Both the position numbers and the translations under genes were made by a program. DNA of 20,706 bases from Massilia sp. UBA2604 (GTDB lineage Bacteria > Pseudomonadota > Gammaproteobacteria > Burkholderiales > Burkholderiaceae_D). The stretch is taken from positions 1-20,706 of the forward strand of contig DDKG01000176.1 of NCBI GenBank assembly GCA_002339265.1, given 5' to 3'. This document shows positions 14,871-20,706 of the stretch, piece by piece. Every line of letters begins with the position of its first letter. Within the stretch, counting starts at the first letter, position 1. The notes under the pieces are model-generated. The model saw only the letters and a list, made by a program, of their open reading frames with translations, was not told the origin of the DNA and searched no databases.

Positions 14871-16969
14871 GGCGCCCCCGCCTCGCGCCAGCTGCGTGCG
14901 AACGGCGTCTCGACCTTGCTGCTGGCCTGCAGCAGCACCTGGCCCTCGCCGGCGCCGCTGCGCAGCCAGGCGCGCAGTACCGGACGGCAGGCGATGCAGC
15001 CGTCGGCCACGTCCTGGATCGCGCGCTGGGCGGCCAGGCGCTGGTCGTCGTCCTTCAGGCGTGTGCGTACCCAGTCGTTGGCGGTGCGCATCCACAGGGA
15101 CGGCAACGCAGCCTCGCCGGACAGCGACGAGACCAGCGCGCGCAGCTCTTCCGGCAGCGGCGAACTCTCGCCGGCCTGTTCGCGGCGGTAGCTGGCGGCG
15201 CCCGCCATCTCGCCGGTCATGCGTTTTTCTTCCTTGATCGGCGGCGGGGTGAAGGCGGTCTTATGCAGGTAGATGCGTTCGGCCTGCTGCAATTCCTTGA
15301 TCGCCTCCAGCGCCTTGTGCTCGGGCGGCAGCGCGGTCTTCGGCGCGATGGCGCGCAGCGATTTTTCCGCGTCCCACATCGCCACCAGCGCGCGCCGCAA
15401 CACCTTCTTGGTGCCTTCGTCGTACATGGTCGCGTTCTCGGCCTCGTCGTGGGCGTGACCGTAGGTTTCCAGGATGTGCTGGGTCTCGTTCACGATGGCG
15501 CTCTTGCGGGTGTTCGGGCTGCCGTGGTCGTGGCCGTGGCCTTCCTCATGCGGATGCTCACCGGGGCCGTGATCGTGGCCTGCATGATCGTCGTGGTCGT
15601 CGTGATCGTCCTGCTTTTGCGCGCCGGCCATGCCGGCGCCGGCGTTGTCAGCGAACAGCGACGATTCCTCGCCCAGGAACTGGCCATAGCGGCGGCGCAG
15701 CTGCGCCTGGTCGTTCGCGATGCGCTCGCTGCGGTCGCGCACCTCGTCGGCCGCCATCTTCGTGCCGCGCATATCGGCCACAAGCTGCTCGGTGTCGATG
15801 ATGATCTGGCGCTGGCTGCGCAGCGACGCCGGCTTGACCAGCGACGGCATCGCGGCGCTCTCTTCTTCCGCTTCCTGCTCCGGCGCAGGCCGGCGCACGG
15901 TGTAGGTGGGCGACTGCACGGTCTGGGGACGGCCGGCGTTGTCGGTCGCGCGCACAAAGAAATAAAGCTCGTCGCCCGGTTCCATTTCCAGCTCGGCGAG
16001 CGACCACTGCTTCGACCAGTTGCGCTGCTTCGGATCGTTCGAGCCAGGCAGCGGCATTTCGCGGTCGGTGAACTTGACGTTCTCGCCGCTGCCGCGCGCC
16101 AAGGTCATGTGCAGGGTGGCGCGCCGGATCGCGTAGTCGTCTCGGATCTGGACCGCCATTGCCGTGCTGGTGGCGTTCTCGCGCAGGTCCTGGATCATCT
16201 GGGTGGGCGCGGTGATCGTGATCTCGGGCGGCTGGTCGGGGATCACCTTGAGGGTGTGGCGCTCTCCGCGCCAGCGCCAGACAACCGATTCGGTGGCGGT
16301 CCAGCGCGCGCATTCCTTGCCCGGCTCGAGCACCTGGCCGTTGCCCAGTTCAATCTTGTTGTTGCCCGCCGTGCCGTCCTTCAGGCACCAGCTGACGACG
16401 GTCTGCTCCGGCGCCTGCAGGTCGCCCGGGCCGGACTCGGATGGCTTGATGCCGGTATACGCCGGCGGCGCCAGCTTGACGGTCAGCCCGGCCAGGGTCG
16501 CGGCGGTCGCGCTGCTCACCGGGCTCGCCGGGGCCGTGCCACCCGCTTCCGATGGCCGCGTGGTCGCGTACCACACCATCCCTGCCAGCACGGCGCTGAC
16601 CAGGATGATCGGATAGCCGTGCGACACGTAGCGCGCGACGATCCGGCGTAGCTGGGCCGGCGAGATGACGGCGTCCAGGCGGTCGAACAGGCGCTGCTGT
16701 TGCAGGCGCGCGATCGGCGAATCGGCCTGCTCGAGCAGGGCCGCGCTGTCTTCCATCTCGGGCACGGCGCCGTCCAGCCAGGCGGTCCACTCGAAGGTGA
16801 CGCGGCGGCGCAGCTTGACCCAGTCCAGCGCGCACCAGCCGGCCCAGGCCAGCAGGCCCGGTCCCGATGGAATCGCCAGCCAGGGCAAGGCCCCGCCTAT
16901 CCACAGCGGCAGGCGGCGCAGCTGGGCTGCGCGCCATACCCGTTTGGTGATCTCAACGCCTCCGTGCAT
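14867..16969 (-). CDS. DUF4175-like membrane protein with His/Asp-rich linker
   Basis: 700 residues. The ATG at 16969 has AAGGAG eight bases upstream and overlaps the preceding gene by 17 bp; the frame is open back to 17179 but that extension is basic shadow sequence. Hydrophobic segments at about 21-50 and 119-136 anchor the N-terminus. They are followed by a large beta-rich domain (GLTVKLAPPAYTGIKP; a repeat-like ELYFFVRATDNAGRPQTVQSPTYTVRRP) and a long helical C-terminal half. A His/Asp/Glu-rich stretch lies at 454-483, and a CIAC motif lies near residues 661-664. The layout matches DUF4175 proteins seen beside MoxR/DUF58 genes. Function is unknown; the His-rich linker suggests divalent metal binding. 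The family name is assigned by recollection of domain layout, not by a search. Confidence 0.8.
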   Translation of the reverse strand: MHGGVEITKRVWRAAQLRRLPLWIGGALPWLAIPSGPGLLAWAGWCALDWVKLRRRVTFEWTAWLDGAVPEMEDSAALLEQADSPIARLQQQRLFDRLDAVISPAQLRRIVARYVSHGYPIILVSAVLAGMVWYATTRPSEAGGTAPASPVSSATAATLAGLTVKLAPPAYTGIKPSESGPGDLQAPEQTVVSWCLKDGTAGNNKIELGNGQVLEPGKECARWTATESVVWRWRGERHTLKVIPDQPPEITITAPTQMIQDLRENATSTAMAVQIRDDYAIRRATLHMTLARGSGENVKFTDREMPLPGSNDPKQRNWSKQWSLAELEMEPGDELYFFVRATDNAGRPQTVQSPTYTVRRPAPEQEAEEESAAMPSLVKPASLRSQRQIIIDTEQLVADMRGTKMAADEVRDRSERIANDQAQLRRRYGQFLGEESSLFADNAGAGMAGAQKQDDHDDHDDHAGHDHGPGEHPHEEGHGHDHGSPNTRKSAIVNETQHILETYGHAHDEAENATMYDEGTKKVLRRALVAMWDAEKSLRAIAPKTALPPEHKALEAIKELQQAERIYLHKTAFTPPPIKEEKRMTGEMAGAASYRREQAGESSPLPEELRALVSSLSGEAALPSLWMRTANDWVRTRLKDDDQRLAAQRAIQDVADGCIACRPVLRAWLRSGAGEGQVLLQASSKVETPFARSWREAGAP
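15521..15610 (-). other. His/Asp-rich metal-binding-like linker inside the DUF4175-like protein
   Basis: Thirty residues (454-483) contain ten His and eleven Asp or Glu, beginning with three tandem DDH units and continuing with HDH, HPH and GHGHDHG patterns. Such runs bind Zn, Ni, Cu or Co in metal transporters and metallochaperones. The surrounding sequence is ordinary helical protein, so this is an inserted flexible loop. Confidence 0.85.
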
Positions 16970-17936
16970 GCGTGAGACTCCTTTCCAGTACAAAGAGTGC
17001 AACCAGGATGGCCAGCAGGATGCCGCGCAGCGCGCCGCCCGGCGCCGGCGCATTGGCGCCGTCGACGGCCGCGAACGTTTGCGGCGCCAGCGTGAAGTGG
17101 CGCGGGCCGAGGTGCAGCTGCTGCCAGTCGTCGAGCAGCGCACGCGCGGCATCCGCGTCGCGCGGGGGCCAATCGGCATGATGCCACAGGCGGCCGCGCG
17201 CGCTGTCGGCGTAGCGCAGGCCGCCGAGCGTATGCGCCTTGGCCAGTTCGGGGAAGGCGGATGGGTGCGTCACCCACCACAACGGCGCGCGCAGCGAGGC
17301 GGGCGGCGCTTCGGTGCGGTCCCACACGATCAGCGACGTCGCCGCACCCGGCGTGTCGTCGATGATGACCGTCTCGGGACCGCCTTGTGCTGCGAACATG
17401 CGGCGCCACTCGGCCGCGCGCTCGCTGGCGATGTGGACGTGGCGCTCGACCCTGGCGGGCGTAGCGGCCTGGGTACGCACCTCGACCGAACGGCCGAACG
17501 CCGGCCTGGTGGCCGGCATCGGCACGTCGCCCAGCACCAGCAGGCGCGCGTCGGATTGCCATTCGCGCTCGTGCGTGTGCACCCAGCCCAGCGCCTGCGC
17601 GGCGGGCAGCGTGATGCGCTCGGCGTTCGCCAGGCCGGCTTGCGTCGCTTCGCGTTCGACCCATGCCGGGTCGGCGTCTTGCGTCATCACGACCGTATCG
17701 CCGCGCCACGGGTAGACCGGGTCGGCCAGCCACGCAATCAGCACGGCCAGCAACAGGCAGCGCACCAGCAGCAACAGCGGATCGCTCCAACGCCAAATAC
17801 GCGTCTGGCGCGGCTCGGTGCGCGGCAGGAACCGCGCGGTCGCCATCGGCGCCGCCTGGTTCTGCACGCGCTTCTTGCGGTGCCACCAGATCGGCAGAAG
17901 GAGGAAAGGCAGCGCGAGCCACCACAGTGTATTCAT
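16953..17936 (-). CDS. BatA-like membrane protein
   Basis: 327 residues. The N-terminus MNTLWWLALPFLLLPIWWHRKKR, a short linker containing ARFLPRTEPRQ and a second membrane segment (about 53-71) match the BatA/Aerotolerance N-terminal module. A soluble domain follows with LLVLGDVPMP and TSLIVWDRTEAPP stretches, alpha/beta in character. A C-terminal membrane helix (about 300-320, GILLAILVALFVLERSL) ends in HARRR. No DxSxS metal-ion site is seen, so it is not a typical vWA domain. In Bat-type operons such proteins sit in the inner membrane with MoxR and DUF58 proteins. It starts 18 bp after the DUF58 gene and overlaps the next gene by 17 bp. The exact function is unknown. Confidence 0.85.
   Translation of the reverse strand: MNTLWWLALPFLLLPIWWHRKKRVQNQAAPMATARFLPRTEPRQTRIWRWSDPLLLLVRCLLLAVLIAWLADPVYPWRGDTVVMTQDADPAWVEREATQAGLANAERITLPAAQALGWVHTHEREWQSDARLLVLGDVPMPATRPAFGRSVEVRTQAATPARVERHVHIASERAAEWRRMFAAQGGPETVIIDDTPGAATSLIVWDRTEAPPASLRAPLWWVTHPSAFPELAKAHTLGGLRYADSARGRLWHHADWPPRDADAARALLDDWQQLHLGPRHFTLAPQTFAAVDGANAPAPGGALRGILLAILVALFVLERSLTHARRR
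16978..16983 (-). promoter_or_regulatory. Ribosome-binding site deciding the start of the DUF4175-like gene
   Basis: AAGGAG on the - strand, eight bases before the ATG at 16969 and within the 3' end of the upstream gene. It supports the 700-residue form over the longer open frame. Confidence 0.7.
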
Positions 17937-17954
17937 AGCGTAATCTTCACTGAG

Positions 17955-18839
17955 TTACCTTCCCGGCCGCCGCAGCCAGCGCCGCAGCACGTCGATCGGC
18001 GACTGCTCGATCGCGGCCAGGGTCAGCGGCATATCGCTCTTGCGGCACTGCGCCGTCACCCCGTTGAAATGCGCTTCGCGGTTGCGGCGATAGCCATCCT
18101 TGAGATCGGCGCCGAAGCGGAACACGCCTTCTTCACGTTCCGGGTCGCGGTAGGCCAGGTCGCTGGCAAAGCTGGCGTCGACCTCGGCCTGGGTCTGCAG
18201 GCCCAGCACGCGCACGTCGTGACGCATCTGACGCAGGCGCGTCAAAGCGATCGACAGCGGCGACGGCCAGTCGAGCAGGTCGCTGGCCGCATAGATCGCG
18301 CTCGGCGACTGGGCGAAATGCAGGCTCGCCTTCAGCGTGTCGGCGTCGGGCAGCGCGCCATCGGGTTCGGCGCGCTGGAGCTGGGCCAGCACGCGCTGCA
18401 GGTGGCGCGGCCCGCGCGAGGCCGGCGTGTACGCCACCTTGCCGCCGCCCAGCACCACCAGGCCGAAGGCGTCGCCCTGGCGCTGGGCGATCGCGGCGAC
18501 GCAGCCGAGCAAGGCGCGCGCATAGGCCAGCTTGTCGAGGCCTTCCACGCTGCGGCTAGGTTCGGCCATCGAGGCGCTGGCGTCCAGCACCAGCCACACC
18601 GCCACATGGCTGTCGCGCTCGGCCTCGCGCACGAAATAGCGGTCGGCGCGCGCCGCCAGTTTCCAGTCGACGCGGCGCCACTCGTCGCCGGGCACGTAGG
18701 CCCGGTATTCCGAGAACTCGACACCCGCCCCGCGCTCGCGTCCGGCATGGATGCCGTGCCCCAGGCCGGCCAGCACGTGACGGATGACGAGGTCGAGTTT
18801 TTTCGTGTGCGCGATCAGCGCGGTGTTCGCAAGCGACAT
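17955..18839 (-). CDS. DUF58 protein with vWA-type metal-ion site
   Basis: 294 residues. The DUF58 signature EFSEYRAYVPGDEWRRVDWKLAARADRYFVREAERD (as separate motifs within 41-76) is followed by a vWA-like fold with the DASAS metal-ion-dependent adhesion motif at 86-90 (WLVLDASASM). The protein is soluble throughout. DUF58 proteins are the usual partners of MoxR ATPases and are thought to present clients or bind a complex in a metal-dependent way. The ATG at 18839 lies 15 bp after the MoxR stop; its Shine-Dalgarno sequence is weak, so coupling to the ATPase gene is likely. Length and motif order are normal for the family. Confidence 0.93.
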   Translation of the reverse strand: MSLANTALIAHTKKLDLVIRHVLAGLGHGIHAGRERGAGVEFSEYRAYVPGDEWRRVDWKLAARADRYFVREAERDSHVAVWLVLDASASMAEPSRSVEGLDKLAYARALLGCVAAIAQRQGDAFGLVVLGGGKVAYTPASRGPRHLQRVLAQLQRAEPDGALPDADTLKASLHFAQSPSAIYAASDLLDWPSPLSIALTRLRQMRHDVRVLGLQTQAEVDASFASDLAYRDPEREEGVFRFGADLKDGYRRNREAHFNGVTAQCRKSDMPLTLAAIEQSPIDVLRRWLRRPGR

Positions 18840-18854
18840 GATGCAAAAAGCCGG

Positions 18855-19859
18855 TTACGGCACCTTGATCTCGTTGCGCAGCGCCTGCAGCACGTCGGCG
18901 ATGGCGACGCCGTCGGCCTCGGCCTCGAAGTTGCGCAGCACGCGGTGCGCCAGCACCGGCAGCAGCATCGCCCCGATATCGTCGCGGGTTACCGCCAGGC
19001 GGCCCTGCATCAGGGCGCGCGCCTTGGCGGCCAGCACCAGTGCCTGGCCGGCGCGCGGTCCGGCGCCCCAGCCGATGTGTTTTTTCACCGCTTCCACCGT
19101 CGTCTCGCTCGGGCGGGTGGCGCGCACCAGCCGTGTCGCATAGCGCACCAGGTGGTCGCCGATTTCGATATCGCGCACCAGCTGCTGCAGGCGCAGCAGG
19201 GTCTCGACGTCCATCACCGGCTCGGCGTCCTGCAGGCCGGCGTGGGTGGTGCGCGAGACCATCAGCACTTCTTCGTCCTCGGTCGGATAGACCACGTCGA
19301 TGCGCAGCAAGAAGCGATCCAGCTGGGCCTCGGGCAGCGGATAGGTGCCGGCCTGCTCGATCGGGTTCTGCGTGGCCAACACGAAAAAGGGCCGCGGCAG
19401 CTTGTGGGTCTGGCCGGCGAAGGTCACCGAACGTTCCTGCATCGCTTCCAGCAGCGCCGACTGGGTCTTCGGTGGGGCGCGGTTGATCTCGTCGGCCAGC
19501 AGCACTTGCGTGAAGACCGGGCCGGGCTGGAAGCGGAACACGCGCTGGTGCGTGCTCGCGTCTTCTTCCAGGATCTCGGTGCCGACGATATCCGACGGCA
19601 TCAGGTCGGGCGTGAACTGCACCCGGCGGAACTGCATGTCGGTGGCTTGCGCCAGCGATTTCACCAGCAGGGTCTTGCCAAGTCCGGGCACGCCTTCGAC
19701 CAGGGCGTGGCCGCCCGCCAGCAGGCAGGTGACGAGCAGGTCGACCACCTCTTCCTGGCCGATGATCACACGCGCCATGCTGGCTTTCAGCGCGCCCACT
19801 TTCGCCGTCAAGGCGGCGACATCCTGTTCACTCCATGCTACTGCTGCTTGCTCCGCCAC
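18855..19859 (-). CDS. MoxR-family AAA+ ATPase
   Basis: 334 residues, the usual MoxR length. Walker A is GVPGLGKT (56-63), Walker B VLLADEINRAPPK (from about 119), sensor 1 LATQNPIEQAGTYPLPEAQLDRF (motifs within 161-183), and a C-terminal helical lid with HRVLRNFEAEADG. MoxR proteins are chaperone-like ATPases that help assemble or activate complexes, often with metal cofactors, with vWA partners. The start is GTG at 19859: the stop codon of the DUF4159 gene lies in the same frame two codons upstream, so no earlier start is possible. GGGAG stands about eight bases before it. Gap to the upstream gene is three bases. Confidence 0.95.
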   Translation of the reverse strand: MAEQAAVAWSEQDVAALTAKVGALKASMARVIIGQEEVVDLLVTCLLAGGHALVEGVPGLGKTLLVKSLAQATDMQFRRVQFTPDLMPSDIVGTEILEEDASTHQRVFRFQPGPVFTQVLLADEINRAPPKTQSALLEAMQERSVTFAGQTHKLPRPFFVLATQNPIEQAGTYPLPEAQLDRFLLRIDVVYPTEDEEVLMVSRTTHAGLQDAEPVMDVETLLRLQQLVRDIEIGDHLVRYATRLVRATRPSETTVEAVKKHIGWGAGPRAGQALVLAAKARALMQGRLAVTRDDIGAMLLPVLAHRVLRNFEAEADGVAIADVLQALRNEIKVP

Positions 19860-19862
19860 TGG

Positions 19863-20486
19863 TCATGCTCCCAACGCATATTGAATGATATTCACCGCAA
19901 AGCGGGTATTGTCGACCGCGAGAAAACGCTTGTTGCGGAAGTCGTAATCCCATTCGCAGCCATAGTCCTTGTTCGAGTACAGCACGCGCACGCGCCCGCC
20001 GATCTCGATCGCCTTCAGGTACTCGTGCACCAGGTCGTCGCCCCAGCCGTTGAGTTCCATCGACGTCGTCGGCGGCCCGTCCTCGAACTTGAAGAAGCAC
20101 GAGTACAGCGGATGGTTGTTCGGGATCTTCTTGAGCGCCTGCGGCCCGAAGATCTTCGCCATCTCGGCCTCGAACGACTTGGCGAACAGGCCGTCGATAT
20201 CGTGGTTGCAGTCGTCCACGAAGACGAAGCCGCCGCCGCGCACGTACTTCTCGAAATTGCTCCGCTCCGCCGGTGTGAACTGCACCAGCTTGTGGCCGGC
20301 CAGGTAGCAGAACGGCGCCTGCAGCATCTTCGGATCCGACAGGGCCACCATGCGCTCCGTCGTGTCCACCCGCAACGTGGTGTACTCCACCAGGGAGTTC
20401 AGCACGTTGCTGGGCATGCGGATATCTACGTCCCAGTTGCCCGATTCATACATCAGGCGCGTGAAGTAGAAGTCGTAACTCGCCAT
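19863..20486 (-). CDS. DUF4159 family protein (stand-alone)
   Basis: 207 residues. Characteristic DUF4159 motifs are FYFTRLMYESGNWDVD near the N-terminus, FTPAERSNFEKYVRGGGFVFVDDCNHD in the middle, HPLYSCFFKF, and the C-terminal RVRVLYSNKDYGCEWDYD. The fold is thought to resemble class I glutamine amidotransferases. No signal peptide or membrane segment is present. In many bacteria this domain is fused to the C-terminus of BatA-like membrane proteins; here it is a separate gene while a BatA-like protein is encoded three genes later. It starts 15 bp after the TldD-family gene and ends three bases before the MoxR start, firmly within the operon. Function is unknown. Confidence 0.88.
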   Translation of the reverse strand: MASYDFYFTRLMYESGNWDVDIRMPSNVLNSLVEYTTLRVDTTERMVALSDPKMLQAPFCYLAGHKLVQFTPAERSNFEKYVRGGGFVFVDDCNHDIDGLFAKSFEAEMAKIFGPQALKKIPNNHPLYSCFFKFEDGPPTTSMELNGWGDDLVHEYLKAIEIGGRVRVLYSNKDYGCEWDYDFRNKRFLAVDNTRFAVNIIQYALGA

Positions 20487-20501
20487 CTGAATCTACGCCG
20501 C

Positions 20502-20706
20502 TTACACCGCGTCGGACAGCGAGGTGAAGTTGAAGTCGCGCACCTTCATCGGCGGCAGCACCATCTGGAACGGCACTTCGTCGCCACCGATGACCTGCGG
20601 CTTGCCCAGTTCATCGATATTGTTCAGGATCGTGACCGGGCTCTCGTTGAAGCGGAAGTTCTTGAGCGGGTACTTGATCTTGCCATTCTCGACGTAGAAG
20701 GTGCCG
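20502..20706 (-). CDS. TldD/PmbA-family metallopeptidase-like protein (C-terminal part only)
   Basis: The last 68 codons of a gene that enters the window from the right; stop TAA at 20504-20502. The visible sequence GTFYVENGKIKYPLKNFRFNES, then VTILNNIDELGKP and ending DFNFTSLSDAV, is characteristic of the C-terminal domain of TldD/PmbA (TldE) proteins, where FYVENGKI and the NFRFNES-like segment are conserved. The HExxxH zinc motif that would separate an active TldD subunit from a TldE subunit lies outside the window, so which of the two this is cannot be told. It precedes the DUF4159 gene by 15 bp and is therefore probably in the same operon as MoxR. Confidence 0.85.
   Translation of the reverse strand, partial: GTFYVENGKIKYPLKNFRFNESPVTILNNIDELGKPQVIGGDEVPFQMVLPPMKVRDFNFTSLSDAV

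Noticed and set aside
14871..15095. N-terminal extension of the last MoxR-operon gene starting at 15095
   Set aside because: It overlaps 225 bp of the DUF4175-like gene with basic shadow sequence, whereas the ATG at 14870 gives an ATGA overlap and a membrane-anchor N-terminus.
13263..15191. Long + strand open frame opposite the last two genes of the MoxR operon
   Set aside because: Antisense shadow with Arg/Ala/His-rich low-complexity translation and no ribosome-binding site.

Overview
This is a GC-rich chromosomal window from what is most likely a betaproteobacterium of the Oxalobacteraceae (Massilia-like). That placement is inferred from base composition, tight ATGA-coupled operons and the mix of gene families; no rRNA or marker gene is present to prove it. 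No tRNA, rRNA, CRISPR array, insertion sequence or phage gene was seen.

Left part, + strand (1-4071): the 3' part of a sigma-54-dependent response regulator, its translationally coupled membrane histidine kinase (NtrY-like layout), a small glutathione S-transferase, and a spermidine-synthase-like SAM-fold protein. Two small unrecognised genes (4034-4748, - strand) converge on the latter. An AT-rich 350-bp intergenic region (4749-5099) follows. It carries inverted repeats, a near-consensus -24/-12 element and a leader hairpin in front of a large TonB-dependent outer-membrane receptor (5100-7535).

Middle part, - strand (7523-13221): a molybdenum aldehyde oxidoreductase operon of the PaoABC/YagTSR type (2Fe-2S, FAD plus 4Fe-4S, and Moco subunits, joined by two ATGA overlaps). 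It is followed by two tandem AraC-family regulators with AraC_N sensor domains. The oxidoreductase operon and the first regulator are each preceded by the same 72-bp promoter module (63/72 identical, no gaps). In both copies two AAGAAC boxes 11 bp apart lie just upstream of a poor -35 and a conserved TACCAT -10. The two regulators are about 94% identical in the DNA-binding domain but only about 63% in the part of the sensor domain compared. The simplest reading is two sensors, diverged in ligand, acting on one operator to control aldehyde oxidation and their own synthesis.

Right part, - strand (13335-20706): a tightly packed operon running TldD/PmbA-family protein (partial), DUF4159 protein, MoxR AAA+ ATPase, DUF58/vWA protein, BatA-like membrane protein, DUF4175-like membrane protein with a His/Asp-rich linker, and a membrane-anchored protein with a GATase-like stretch. 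This looks like a membrane-tethered MoxR/vWA chaperone system linked to a TldD-type metallopeptidase. It is the best candidate here for a poorly described system.
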